Source: a virus | IMG/VR virus record: IMGVR_UViG_3300046002_005654 | Location: 1 to 64,000 of that record | DNA length: 64,000 nucleotides | Reading direction: 5' to 3' (one strand) | Notes under the pieces: model-generated | What the model was told of the DNA's origin: nothing | Databases searched by the model: none | The model's input: the letters and a program-made list of their open reading frames with translations, nothing else | Shown here: one piece after another, positions 27,632 to 37,408 of the stretch | Numbering within the stretch: position 1 is the stretch's first letter | How the letters are laid out: every line of letters starts with the position of its first letter | Made by a program: the position numbers and the translations under genes

Positions 27632-30600
27632 TATGTAGTTGCTTTTTTATTTTGTTCTGATATGTATGTTGCATAATCAGCCTGTTTTCTAGCTAACACT
27701 TCTGGACTTATTTTATTGCCATTTTTATCTACAACATATTTTCCTTTTCTTGTGTATCCAAACATAGCTATAGCTGCATCAGAAGCGTTCTTTTCTTTTC
27801 CTATATCTCCAATATCAGTTCCTATTGCAGAAATATATTTAGATCTAGCAGCATCATAAGCACCTTCATCAGCTCTTCTTTCATCTATACCTTTATTTCT
27901 TATAGCTACGTTTTGAGAATCAACTCCTAAATTAAATTGTTGAGCTGATGCGTTTTGTGCTCTATTTTGAGCTGCCGCATTAGCATAAGCGTCACTTAAT
28001 CCTTTAGTCTTATTTAAACCCATTGCTAATATAGCGTTACGAGTAGCTCCTTCAGAACCTCCAATTTGACCTAATGCTGACATTTGATTATTTCCTTCTT
28101 GGTCAATAGTACGTTGCATTTGAGCTTCGTCTACATATTGAGGAACATATCTATTATTTAAGGTATCATATTGAAAACCTTTTGGTTTTTGTAATTTAGC
28201 TAATTGATAAGCATTCATAGCTACTGGAGCTAATCTCATTGCATCTCCAGTATTTTCTCCAATAACCTCTCCAGCTCTTCCAAGTCTATTTTTAAGACTA
28301 TATCTATCTTTATCTGTTTCTTTTGAAGTTGCATACAATCCAGGATTTATAGCTTCGTTATTATATGCTGATAATGCAGAACTATTTACAGTTCTATCAT
28401 TTATTCTCATTAAATCTTGAGTGACTTTTGGAGTTAAATTTTGTTTAACTGCAAACAAATCTTTTTGAAAAGGCATCATTCCTCCGACTACATATTGATT
28501 CATATTTCCACCATAAGCAAAAGAACTTTGTTGTTTTAAATCTTTAACTGTCTTTTTTTCAAGACCTAATTGAGTAGGTATTTCTTTAGCAGATGCAGTT
28601 CCTTGCAACTCTTGAAGTCTTTGCGCTGACATAGCATTTTTTCTAGCTAATTGTTCTGGATTTAATCCTCTTAAATTTTCAACATCTGGAGCATATTTTG
28701 CAGCTAAATTTCTATTATATACAGTATTTGCATTTATAGTTCTATCGGCCATTGCTTGATTTTGAGTTATTTGAGATTGTGGAGTTATTGATCCTCCTAC
28801 ACCAGGTCTAACCATTCCGCCAATAGTACCTCTAGTAGCATTTACATTATAAACTTGTGAAGGTATTGGCTCTATAGCTGTATTTGTTTCGTATGTAGGA
28901 GGAATTGACGGCGTAACAACATCAGGTGTTGGATTTACAGCTGGTCTGCCAGGAGTTCCGCTCATCTCTGTTGTGTAGGATTTTCCATTATACATAAAAG
29001 TAGGTTGTCCAGCAGCTCTAGCTGTTGCAAAAGCTTTATTTCTTCCAATATCAGGAGAATTAACTCCAGTAGTCGGTAACACTGCAGGAGATCCAGGAGT
29101 TCCAGGAATTCTAGTTCCAGTAGTCCCAGGAGTTACTTGTCTAGTATTTGTAGTTACATAACTGTAAGATCCGTCAGCATTTCTTATTTTTTTAGGAGGA
29201 TCTCCACCTAATACACCGCCATAAGCATGATTATTATCATACTGTTGATTAGTATTTAATGCGAAATTATTAGTATTTTTAGCTTCAGCTCTTTGATCTT
29301 TTTTAGCTCCAAATAAACCAGCCACACCTGTTACTACAGGTAGTAATGCAGATAAACCGCCAGTAGCAGCTAATGTCGCTGGGTTTAAGCCTATAGCGGC
29401 AGTTGATTGAAACCCTTTCATAGCCCCTCCTCCTAATGTAGAATGTCCAGAAGCGGCTTTACCACTAGTGTCTACTGCGCTTTTACCAAAAGCTGATTGA
29501 CCAGCTTGATATAGTCCAGCAGCAGCTCCAGCAATATCAGCACCACTAACACCTCCAAGTCCAGTAGCTGATGCAGCTGGATTAGCAACGTTCATTTCAC
29601 TATTAGGATTATCTAATCCAGAATATCTATGTTGTTGATAACCACCAAAAGCAGCTATAGGAGATGGTGTTTGAATATTCTCAGCTTGTTCTTCTTGAGG
29701 GTTATTTGCAGCTCCTTCAGCATACTCTTCCATTCCTTCAGGAATTTGACCATTCATCTGATCTGGAATTTGCTGAGAATTAGCTTGCATTGATTGATTA
29801 GCTTGTTCTTCTGTTGATTGCTCTTGTTGTTTAAGATATTCTTGAGCACCAGCTAATCTATCTAATAATGTTTTTTTAGTTTCTTGAGCATATTTATCAG
29901 CTCTATCTTTAAATTTATCATCTATAGCTTTAGACGCGTCAGATACTGATTTACCAGCTACATATCCAGGAAGGTTAAATTGTTTAACTAATCCTTTATC
30001 TAAGGCTATTCTATTTGAATAGATAAAGTTTCCTTTTTTAGATTCACCTTGTTCAACTCTATTTTGTCCTCCGTCAGGAGCTTGTCCTTGAGGTATTCCG
30101 CCTAAAGGAGATGATTCGTGAGTACCGCCCTCATCAAAGCGAGTAAGGTTTCCACCTTGAGCATATTGTCTCATATTTAAGTAATTATTATATTTTGGGT
30201 TTAATTCATTGTTTATGTATCCTCCATCAGCTTTGGCATCTATATTATAAATACCAAATCCAACGTCTTGAGCAAATTGTTCTCCTTGATATTTTCCATA
30301 TTTTTCAGCAAGTTGTCTCATCATAGCTTTTGCTTTTAAACCCTTATCTAAACCTCCTAAAGTTACTAAAGTAGCAGTATCCATTGCTGAACTAAGTCCT
30401 TTTTGATTTACTTCAGACCTAGCTTGCTCATTTCTATATTTATTAACATCTTGAATATCTATTTTGTCGTTTAAATATTTTGCAAATCTTATTGGAGATG
30501 TTGCAATTTGTTCAGCTGACTTTAAAAAATAATTAGATTCATTATTAATATTATCTTCAATTTCATTCCAATATTTTTTAACAGGATTTTTATTTTCTTG

Positions 30601-30711
30601 TTGTTTTAATCTAAAAGCATTATATTTAACTCTTTGAGTATATGATTCATTAGATTCATTTTTTAATCTATTTGGATTTGAGTCTAACTCTTGCCTTCTT
30701 GTTTTTGCCAT
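27631..30711 (-). CDS. Virion cargo protein, glutamine/alanine/glycine-rich (1026 aa)
   Basis: First gene of the cargo operon. The N-terminus is basic and helical. The middle (about 290-345) is glutamine-rich, and a hydrophobic small-residue region (about 380-475) includes GLGGVSGADIAGAAAGLYQ and GGLSALLPVVTGVAGLFGA, which could insert in membranes. Low-complexity Pro/Thr/Gly stretches follow, and the C-terminal 200 residues are Ala/Gln-rich helix. Short YAxGGxM-type repeats occur several times (YADGGYI-like, YGGVLGG, YGGNMNQ, VVGGMMP). Such composition is common in ejection proteins. The gene is preceded by an operator-like palindrome, a promoter and a hairpin. Confidence 0.7.
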   Translation of the reverse strand: MAKTRRQELDSNPNRLKNESNESYTQRVKYNAFRLKQQENKNPVKKYWNEIEDNINNESNYFLKSAEQIATSPIRFAKYLNDKIDIQDVNKYRNEQARSEVNQKGLSSAMDTATLVTLGGLDKGLKAKAMMRQLAEKYGKYQGEQFAQDVGFGIYNIDAKADGGYINNELNPKYNNYLNMRQYAQGGNLTRFDEGGTHESSPLGGIPQGQAPDGGQNRVEQGESKKGNFIYSNRIALDKGLVKQFNLPGYVAGKSVSDASKAIDDKFKDRADKYAQETKKTLLDRLAGAQEYLKQQEQSTEEQANQSMQANSQQIPDQMNGQIPEGMEEYAEGAANNPQEEQAENIQTPSPIAAFGGYQQHRYSGLDNPNSEMNVANPAASATGLGGVSGADIAGAAAGLYQAGQSAFGKSAVDTSGKAASGHSTLGGGAMKGFQSTAAIGLNPATLAATGGLSALLPVVTGVAGLFGAKKDQRAEAKNTNNFALNTNQQYDNNHAYGGVLGGDPPKKIRNADGSYSYVTTNTRQVTPGTTGTRIPGTPGSPAVLPTTGVNSPDIGRNKAFATARAAGQPTFMYNGKSYTTEMSGTPGRPAVNPTPDVVTPSIPPTYETNTAIEPIPSQVYNVNATRGTIGGMVRPGVGGSITPQSQITQNQAMADRTINANTVYNRNLAAKYAPDVENLRGLNPEQLARKNAMSAQRLQELQGTASAKEIPTQLGLEKKTVKDLKQQSSFAYGGNMNQYVVGGMMPFQKDLFAVKQNLTPKVTQDLMRINDRTVNSSALSAYNNEAINPGLYATSKETDKDRYSLKNRLGRAGEVIGENTGDAMRLAPVAMNAYQLAKLQKPKGFQYDTLNNRYVPQYVDEAQMQRTIDQEGNNQMSALGQIGGSEGATRNAILAMGLNKTKGLSDAYANAAAQNRAQNASAQQFNLGVDSQNVAIRNKGIDERRADEGAYDAARSKYISAIGTDIGDIGKEKNASDAAIAMFGYTRKGKYVVDKNGNKISPEVLARKQADYATYISEQNKKATT

Positions 30712-30723
30712 ATTTTTTTATAT

Positions 30724-30757
30724 AAAAAAAGGGATGAATTTTTTACGTTCATCCCTT
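30724..30757 (-). terminator. Intrinsic terminator or leader hairpin before the cargo operon
   Basis: On the minus strand a perfect 10-bp stem (30748-30757 with 30729-30738, 9-base loop) is followed by a seven-U run (30724-30730). It lies 13 bases upstream of the 1026-residue gene and downstream of a good promoter (30785-30815). It can therefore end transcripts from the tail-tip gene, but it also stands in the path of the promoter's own transcript. Confidence 0.85.
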
Positions 30758-30769
30758 ATTAGTTGTTGG

Positions 30770-30815
30770 ATATTTGTAATTCTACAAATATAACATTTAT
30801 TTTATTGCCACGCAA
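30770..30815 (-). promoter_or_regulatory. Promoter with overlapping 22-bp palindrome
   Basis: The minus strand reads TTG (30813-30815), 20 bases, TATATTTG (30785-30792), a strong match to the Bacteroidota promoter consensus. A perfect inverted repeat, ATATTTGTA-ATTC-TACAAATAT (30770-30791), covers most of the -7 box and the likely start of transcription. It could be an operator for a dimeric repressor or a 5'-end hairpin. The gap from 30712 to 30847 holds only this and the hairpin. Confidence 0.75.
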
Positions 30816-30847
30816 GTTTTAAACTATATATTTTATAATATTTTAAA

Positions 30848-33800
30848 TTATACAGTGTAATAAACTCCAACGTCATGGAGTATAAATTTATAATTATTAG
30901 AAGGCTGGTTAAATTCTAACTTCAATTTTATAAATGGAGCTCTTATTCTATTTCTACCAGCTCTTGGTATTAAAGCGTTCCAATCTCTAAATTTACGTCT
31001 AAGATTATTATTTCTACCTAATACTAATGGCACTAATGTTGAATCTTGATAATCATTATAAGCTTTAATATGACTAATTGTTTTATCTACAACATCTACA
31101 TTATTAAGATATACTTCAGATTTAAAATTAATATTATCAAATACACAATCTTGAGTAGCTTCTGGGTTAACATTAAAAGTTATAGAAGATGGATAATATA
31201 CTCCATAAAAAGTATTATAATTTCCAGCATATTGTCTATATATACTTTTAACATCAGGAGAGGTTGTTATAAAATAATCTCCTCTACTCATATACATACT
31301 TGGTTTATAATCATAAAAAGATATAAATTTATCTTTAATTTCATTATAAGATAATGTAAAAGATTCTTTAAGACTTTGTTTAAAAGTCATAAACACATCA
31401 TTATTTATATAATCAAATCCAGATGATATACCAGTACCTATTAATGGATTATCTATTTTAAGCTCATCTGAGCTAATGTTATTTATAAAATAAGCATGCA
31501 TACCATAATTATTAGAAAGTCCTTCTAATTGGCCTTTAAATAACATATAAGCTTTATTTATTAAATCAAAGTAATAAATTCCTTTAGATGTGTTTAATAC
31601 ACTCCACTTATTTACGGTTCCTGAAATTGTAGTTGCATATTTATATCTATCTAATACATTTCCAGTTCCTAACTGTATAGATAAACCATCACTTCCTTGA
31701 GTTTGTACTCTAGGATTGATAGATATGTAAGCAATCGCCCTATCTTGTAAAGCATATACTTCGTCATTAAAGCTAATTAAAGAGTTTATACTACCGTGCT
31801 TTCCATCTAAGGTCATTACTTCATTTAATTGAACATCAGTCCAATTATCTATTATTTCTCCACCAGACTTTAATTTAGTTGAAACTATATTTGTATCATA
31901 ATTAACTAGCCTTTTAGTAGTATAATTTAAATTTCTTCTTTTTATTAAAGTTGGTAATTGAGAATATACCTTATTATATTTATGAAATTCAGCATCTGTT
32001 GGTGAAAATTTTGTATCCCAAACATTTAAGCTTATATCATTTCTATTTTTTAAATCAATAGAGGTTTCTGTTACAAATTCAACTATTTCTTCTAATTGAT
32101 ACACTCCTATAGAGTTTATTTCAACATCAGTTTTTACTATTCTAGCAAATTTAAATGGATGAACAAATGTATCTCCTGGAGATTTTATAAATACAGTTGG
32201 ATATAATTGATTAATTTCTTTATAATCTCCTATTTCAATATAATTACTTCTAGTTTTATCTTCATAACTATTACCTCCATATATATTTCCTAAATATATT
32301 TCATTGTCAGATTTAATTAATTCTCCTATTAACGCATTATTATCACCTGTTAATCCAGTAGACGTAAATATTGATTCTAATTTTGGTCTATCCCAACTAT
32401 TTGTTGATATATCATTGTTTCCAGTAACTAAAGTAACACATCTATTTCCGTAACTATTTATAGAAATTATTCTTCTATTGAATGGCCCATTTTTGTTATA
32501 GGTAGCACTATCTCCATCTGAATAAAAACTTTTTAATGAATTTGAATACCTAAATTTATAGTCATTATTATATAAAGTACTATCTTGACCTTTTTCAGTT
32601 ATTTCTGGAAGACCATATATGTCGACTAAAGTATTATTTGGAGAAGGAGTATAATAACTTGTTATTGGAACTACAGGAATTCCAATAGTAAATGGATTTG
32701 AAGTTGTTTTTCTTTCTATATATGTTGGAGAAGCTAAAGGGCCTTGAGAAGCCGTTACAGTTATAGTTCCAGTTACCTCAGCTGATGATGTAATTTTTAA
32801 AAAATAAACATTATTTGGATTTATTAAAAATGAAGTTTCAGTTTTAAATACTGTATTAGTTCCAATAACTCCAGTTAATATTGTTCCTGAAATTGGATTA
32901 TTTCCTTCTACATCATAACATATACTAACATCATATGGTACAGTTGTAAAACCTACAGAAGGAGTTATTAAATAAGAAACTGTGCTTTCATTATAATTAA
33001 TAGGGTCTAAAGTTGTATTTATTCCTTTTTGGCCATCACTATAAAATATTAAGTTATCTACATCGACTACGGTTCCTGTATCTACTAAATCATTAACAAA
33101 TGTAAATGTGTTTCCATTTACATTACTTGTGTTAGACAATTCTCCATAACCTCTATAAAACATTGAATGAGTTACTCTTTCAGGTATTGAATCAGCTGGA
33201 TGGCTTATTAACCCTCTGTTTAAAGGATGAAAAACATTTCCTATAATTGATTCAACTGAACTTGAATATTGCGGAGATAGTCCATCAATTGCTTTACCTT
33301 CATGAACAGCAACATATGCAGCTTGAGTTAAATCTAATTCTCTAACCCATGAATTGTTTACTGAATTTTTTAAAGCTCCTTTAATTCTTAATTTTAATCC
33401 ACTTGATAGTGGAATTGTTCCTCCAAATAAAACTTCAGGAGAATACATTTGCAACATTGAATTATATTGATATAGTGTTCCAGCCCTATCAACTACTTTA
33501 TTCGCTAAGTGAACTTCAGTTTCTGGCCCGCTATTGTAGTTATTCATTACATCTAAATGACTTGCCTTTCTTAATGGCTTAACATTTCCATATAATGATG
33601 TTTGATTGCAATTTCTTTGCAATATGTTTGGCATTTTTAAAATAGAATCTGACTGAGTTTTTATATTGTCATATATTTGAGCTCCTTTTGAAGACTTTTC
33701 ATCTATCATCATTCCATTAAGAATTCCATTAGCTACTATAGTTCTATCATTTAAAGTTCTTTCAGCGACAACTATCTTATATCCAACAGGTTTATCGTAA

Positions 33801-35356
33801 TCACTTAATCCAGAAGTACTTAACCATATAAAAAAATCTGATTTTAAAGTAACGCTTAATGTATTAAAATTACCTTCTAAATTACCTGAAAGAGATTTAA
33901 AATCAGCTATCCAGTTTGGAAGAGAAAATTGTCCATAAATATTAAAAAATTCAATACCTATCCTATATATTTCTTCATCTTTAAAATATTTATTGTCTGG
34001 ATTGGTATCTGTTGTTTTTGTAAGTTCATATCTTAAATATTTTCCATCCCCTCCAAATGTATATCCATTTTCTTGAAATTTATATGTATTATAATTTAAA
34101 TTTACAGAATCATTTTTTATAAGCGTTAAATTTGAATAATCTGGAACTCCAGACACAGCGCTTAATGTAAATGGATCTCCCGTAGGAACTCCGCCAGACA
34201 ATCTTAAATTATCATATATTGTAGATGATTTTGCACTATTAAAAGAATATGCTCTACAGTCTAAATCAACTGTAAAATTTATTTCTTTATAATTTGACAA
34301 AAATAATCTATTAAATTTTGAAACTATATGTTTTGGAATTATGATATCAGAGCCTAGAAATAAAAATTCTTCTAGAGATACGGTGCTGATTATGGTTCCA
34401 TCATCATAAATATTAATACTTTTAGTAGAAGGTATTTCTCTATCATCTATTATTGATATAGAAGGAACTTCATTATATGATGTATATTTTATTGCATAAG
34501 TTTTTATATTTGTGTATGCTGGATCAATATTAGATATTGTTATACTAGTAGTAGCTCCAACAACTTCGTTTAAAGCTCCTCCACCCAAAGCTCCCTTATC
34601 TAAAGGAATCATTTCACTTAATGGAGATATCTTTGTTTGAGAAGAGTTTACTCTGTATAAATTATAAGCATACTGTATCATTCCAGCAGTATGACTTCCA
34701 CCAACTGAAACTGAATCTATAATTGGTTGCGTAAGTTTGTATTTACCAACCATATCTACCACGTTTACAGGAACATCTATTAAGTTTTCTAAATCTTTAT
34801 TTAATATAGAATGCTCTATATTTAAAAACTTAAGTTGATTATTTCCATCAACCCAATATATTTTATCTATATTTTTATTTTCAAAATTATTGATAGCTTG
34901 TATTGGTGTGTTTTTAGAAAAATTCATATCTCTTAAATACAATAATGTAATATCATAATTATCATATCTCATCTTCCAAACACAATCAAATCCATTATCA
35001 TCTGTAGTAAATAATAATAAATACGTTCTGCTATTTGCATGACCAATTATTACTTGATCTCCACTAGTAGAAGATCCGTAATTTATTTCAGTATTTTTAT
35101 ATACAATATCATCACCTCCAACATATCTAATTATTTTTTCAGTAATACCATCTGTAATTCTAGTTGTTATTACTGGAGTTGGTATTTTAAATATTAATGA
35201 ATTACCTTTTTCATTTGTAAGAGAACCAGTTGATTGAGAATCAGTAGCTATTACCCTTACGTTTTTACCTTCAAAGTAAAATTGGTTTGGATATTTACTT
35301 TTAGATATATCCTGCATCATACCGTCGTAAGAATGCGTTATTTGTTTATTTGCCAT
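30848..35356 (-). CDS. Large tail-tip ('muzzle'/stabilisation) protein
   Basis: A 1502-residue beta-rich protein. The N-terminal pattern HSYDGMMQDISKSKYPN, then FYFEGKNVRV and SLTNEKGN, is the signature I associate with the proteins annotated as 'stabilisation protein' in crAss-like phages, which form the distal end of the short tail. The rest is a long succession of Thr/Ser/Asn/Tyr-rich beta strands without enzyme motifs. I chose the ATG at 35356 (MANKQ); the longer frame would need a TTG start two codons upstream. It follows the ring-protein genes and precedes the cargo module, as in other crAss-like genomes. Muzzle identity is inferred from size and order. Confidence 0.75.
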   Translation of the reverse strand: MANKQITHSYDGMMQDISKSKYPNQFYFEGKNVRVIATDSQSTGSLTNEKGNSLIFKIPTPVITTRITDGITEKIIRYVGGDDIVYKNTEINYGSSTSGDQVIIGHANSRTYLLLFTTDDNGFDCVWKMRYDNYDITLLYLRDMNFSKNTPIQAINNFENKNIDKIYWVDGNNQLKFLNIEHSILNKDLENLIDVPVNVVDMVGKYKLTQPIIDSVSVGGSHTAGMIQYAYNLYRVNSSQTKISPLSEMIPLDKGALGGGALNEVVGATTSITISNIDPAYTNIKTYAIKYTSYNEVPSISIIDDREIPSTKSINIYDDGTIISTVSLEEFLFLGSDIIIPKHIVSKFNRLFLSNYKEINFTVDLDCRAYSFNSAKSSTIYDNLRLSGGVPTGDPFTLSAVSGVPDYSNLTLIKNDSVNLNYNTYKFQENGYTFGGDGKYLRYELTKTTDTNPDNKYFKDEEIYRIGIEFFNIYGQFSLPNWIADFKSLSGNLEGNFNTLSVTLKSDFFIWLSTSGLSDYDKPVGYKIVVAERTLNDRTIVANGILNGMMIDEKSSKGAQIYDNIKTQSDSILKMPNILQRNCNQTSLYGNVKPLRKASHLDVMNNYNSGPETEVHLANKVVDRAGTLYQYNSMLQMYSPEVLFGGTIPLSSGLKLRIKGALKNSVNNSWVRELDLTQAAYVAVHEGKAIDGLSPQYSSSVESIIGNVFHPLNRGLISHPADSIPERVTHSMFYRGYGELSNTSNVNGNTFTFVNDLVDTGTVVDVDNLIFYSDGQKGINTTLDPINYNESTVSYLITPSVGFTTVPYDVSICYDVEGNNPISGTILTGVIGTNTVFKTETSFLINPNNVYFLKITSSAEVTGTITVTASQGPLASPTYIERKTTSNPFTIGIPVVPITSYYTPSPNNTLVDIYGLPEITEKGQDSTLYNNDYKFRYSNSLKSFYSDGDSATYNKNGPFNRRIISINSYGNRCVTLVTGNNDISTNSWDRPKLESIFTSTGLTGDNNALIGELIKSDNEIYLGNIYGGNSYEDKTRSNYIEIGDYKEINQLYPTVFIKSPGDTFVHPFKFARIVKTDVEINSIGVYQLEEIVEFVTETSIDLKNRNDISLNVWDTKFSPTDAEFHKYNKVYSQLPTLIKRRNLNYTTKRLVNYDTNIVSTKLKSGGEIIDNWTDVQLNEVMTLDGKHGSINSLISFNDEVYALQDRAIAYISINPRVQTQGSDGLSIQLGTGNVLDRYKYATTISGTVNKWSVLNTSKGIYYFDLINKAYMLFKGQLEGLSNNYGMHAYFINNISSDELKIDNPLIGTGISSGFDYINNDVFMTFKQSLKESFTLSYNEIKDKFISFYDYKPSMYMSRGDYFITTSPDVKSIYRQYAGNYNTFYGVYYPSSITFNVNPEATQDCVFDNINFKSEVYLNNVDVVDKTISHIKAYNDYQDSTLVPLVLGRNNNLRRKFRDWNALIPRAGRNRIRAPFIKLKLEFNQPSNNYKFILHDVGVYYTV

Positions 35357-35379
35357 CTTCAAAATGTCTTTTTAAGTTA

Positions 35380-36138
35380 TTAACGGAATTTTCTCAATCT
35401 TTCTTTTTCGCCAGATTTCTTGAAGAAACTTTCGTGACTTGTATTTGATAGTATCAATCTATTTATAGAATTCATAACAGATTCCATTCCATCTACGCTT
35501 GGCATTTGCAATGCTGTAAAAGCACTTGGCATATAGAAATATCTTTTTTGTTGAATATATTCAAAAGCTTTATCTGTTATCTTGCCCATTAAATACATAG
35601 GCTCTAAATAACGACTTAAAATATAATATTCCATACCAAGTAACACTTTTTCATTATCTGGTATTAAAGGATACCCATCGTCATCTGTAGCTATGCCTCT
35701 ATATGCAACTTGAACTTCTCCATCTCGTATAGAAGAAAATAAGACTCCTTTTTGTACAGAATATGTATATTCATTTCTTCTGTGATTACCTCTTAATTCA
35801 AAATCTGTGTTTCCTTGATTTTCAAATTCATTTGGATCAAAATGATAAATATTTGTAGACTCTCTCATTGCTACTGGGTGATTTAGAACTCCATCTTCAT
35901 CAGCATCCATATACCTAACTCCGCTTAATGTCAAAATATCACAAGGCAATTCAGCTTTGTGATTTTGAAGTACTAAATTAGGAGATATTTTATCAATATA
36001 TATTACTGGAGCTCCAAGCAATCTTATAAACTCTAAAGCGTATTCAGCTGCTTCTTCATAGTTTAATTCAGAAGCTAATGGATTACGAAGTATTCTCCAT
36101 AAAACAGTCCCTAAAGACTTATAATTAATTACTTTCAT
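35380..36138 (-). CDS. Tail ring/adaptor protein (252 aa)
   Basis: The N-terminal helix NYKSLGTVLWRILRNPLASELNYEEAAEYALEFIRLLG and the following beta segments resemble T7 gp11/P22 gp4-like tail adaptors that build rings under the portal. The conserved-looking VAYRGIATDDDGYPLIPDNEK motif (around 165-185) is typical of those proteins in Bacteroidota podoviruses. It overlaps the previous gene by 14 bases and lies just upstream of the tail-tip gene, supporting a place in the tail stack. Assignment to a specific ring is not possible from sequence. Confidence 0.68.
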   Translation of the reverse strand: MKVINYKSLGTVLWRILRNPLASELNYEEAAEYALEFIRLLGAPVIYIDKISPNLVLQNHKAELPCDILTLSGVRYMDADEDGVLNHPVAMRESTNIYHFDPNEFENQGNTDFELRGNHRRNEYTYSVQKGVLFSSIRDGEVQVAYRGIATDDDGYPLIPDNEKVLLGMEYYILSRYLEPMYLMGKITDKAFEYIQQKRYFYMPSAFTALQMPSVDGMESVMNSINRLILSNTSHESFFKKSGEKERLRKFR

Positions 36139-36709
36139 TGTTTATTGTTGTTTTATTATATAATAAATACGAATCAAATTTTTCTTTATCCTCATCGTTT
36201 ATTCTTTTTCCAAGTAATCTACTAAATGTTCTGTTAACTTTAAAAGAAAATAACTTTTTATTCATAAATACTAAGTTATATTTTTTAAAATATATTCTAA
36301 ACACGTATTTAGATGTATGATTATTTAAGTATCTTACTAGAAGTTTTTTAGATTTAGACTCTTCGTCTTCTAACCATAGTTTATTAGTGGCTACCCAGTC
36401 TACTGGAGCTGGATTATAAAGCTTTCCATTAACTATTCTAGGAACTCTTTTGTCTTTTCTTATACATAAAGTAGACCCTATATATGGAATAGTATATTCT
36501 AAGCCGTCTTCAATTATTAAATTTATTAATCCTTTATTAAATTCAGATATTATATCTTTATATTGTTTTCCAGTTATACTTATATCTATATTATTTTTAG
36601 TAAAATATTTATAATAATTATTTATACCATAATCAGTATTTATTTTACCTTCCGTTCTGTTGTTCTTGACCAGCACTGTTTGAGTCATTTTCTTTATCTT
36701 CTTTAACAT
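36125..36709 (-). CDS. Conserved tail/connector-region protein (194 aa)
   Basis: A basic protein with NNYYKYFTKNN and a YTIPYIGSTLCIRKDKR segment (near 72-90), a pattern I recall from conserved Bacteroidota phage proteins encoded among tail genes. No catalytic motif. Two ATG starts are plausible, 36709 and 36688 (MTQTVL); both lie inside the upstream ring-protein gene, so expression is probably coupled. Function in assembly is inferred from neighbours only. Confidence 0.6.
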   Translation of the reverse strand: MLKKIKKMTQTVLVKNNRTEGKINTDYGINNYYKYFTKNNIDISITGKQYKDIISEFNKGLINLIIEDGLEYTIPYIGSTLCIRKDKRVPRIVNGKLYNPAPVDWVATNKLWLEDEESKSKKLLVRYLNNHTSKYVFRIYFKKYNLVFMNKKLFSFKVNRTFSRLLGKRINDEDKEKFDSYLLYNKTTINNESN

Positions 36710-37352
36710 TCATTTTAATAGCTAGTTCACTAACTATTTCAGCTTTAATTAAATCTACGTAATGAGGTTGTAATGGGTATTCTGTTGTATCTTCATCAAA
36801 ACAAGATGGAGCATCCGTACAATCACAACAATTTGTATAATTAAGTAAATCTAATGGATCTTCAAACACTCCTGTTATAGTTATACATTCTAATAAATCT
36901 AATGTATTCATTTCACTTAACAAGTAAATATGTTTATCATTATCTAGAAACGCAAATATAGCATTATTATATGGAGAATATTTACTATAAATAGCTTTTT
37001 CTTTTGTAGTAAAATTAAATGGTATTGCTATTCTATTTGTAGGTCTTACATTTGTAACAGCTGTTTTAACGTGTAATTCTATTGGTTGAGGAATAGGACG
37101 CTTAGTTCTTAAAATAGTGTCACATTCAAGCGTTAAGCCGCATTGGTTAGCAGATACAATCTCTAAACCTAAACATAATGTCTGAGTTATAGAAATATCT
37201 GTAGTATGTTGAAAATTATTAAGATCTTGTCTTAAATATTTACTTCTTTTTAAACCAAGTAGATATGTTATGTATCTATTTGATATTTCTCCATCGTCTG
37301 TATAAAGCTTTAAGCTTTCACGAACGTCATATATTATCTTATTTAGCTTCAT
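36645..37352 (-). CDS. Tail ring/connector protein with cysteine cluster (235 aa)
   Basis: The N-terminus, MKLNKIIYDVRESLKLYTDD, and the following ISNRYITYLLGLKRSKYLRQ segment match the type of ring proteins encoded near the crAss-like tail genes. A CCDCTD-PSC cluster (around residues 178-187) suggests disulphide or metal binding. The C-terminus is acidic and then Asn/Gln-rich. It is the first gene of the ring/tail-tip run and follows a strong terminator. No promoter is evident directly before it, so it may depend on readthrough. Confidence 0.62.
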   Translation of the reverse strand: MKLNKIIYDVRESLKLYTDDGEISNRYITYLLGLKRSKYLRQDLNNFQHTTDISITQTLCLGLEIVSANQCGLTLECDTILRTKRPIPQPIELHVKTAVTNVRPTNRIAIPFNFTTKEKAIYSKYSPYNNAIFAFLDNDKHIYLLSEMNTLDLLECITITGVFEDPLDLLNYTNCCDCTDAPSCFDEDTTEYPLQPHYVDLIKAEIVSELAIKMNVKEDKENDSNSAGQEQQNGR

Positions 37353-37360
37353 ATGTTATT

Positions 37361-37403
37361 AAATAAAAACGCCCTCAAACTACTTATTGAGATTGAGGGC
37401 GTT
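37361..37403 (-). terminator. Intrinsic terminator after the exonuclease gene
   Basis: A perfect 11-bp GC-rich stem (37393-37403 with 37368-37378) is followed on the minus strand by TTTATTT. It begins 6 bases after the exonuclease stop and ends 9 bases before the start of the next gene, so it isolates the exonuclease transcript. Confidence 0.85.
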
Positions 37404-37408
37404 CTGTG

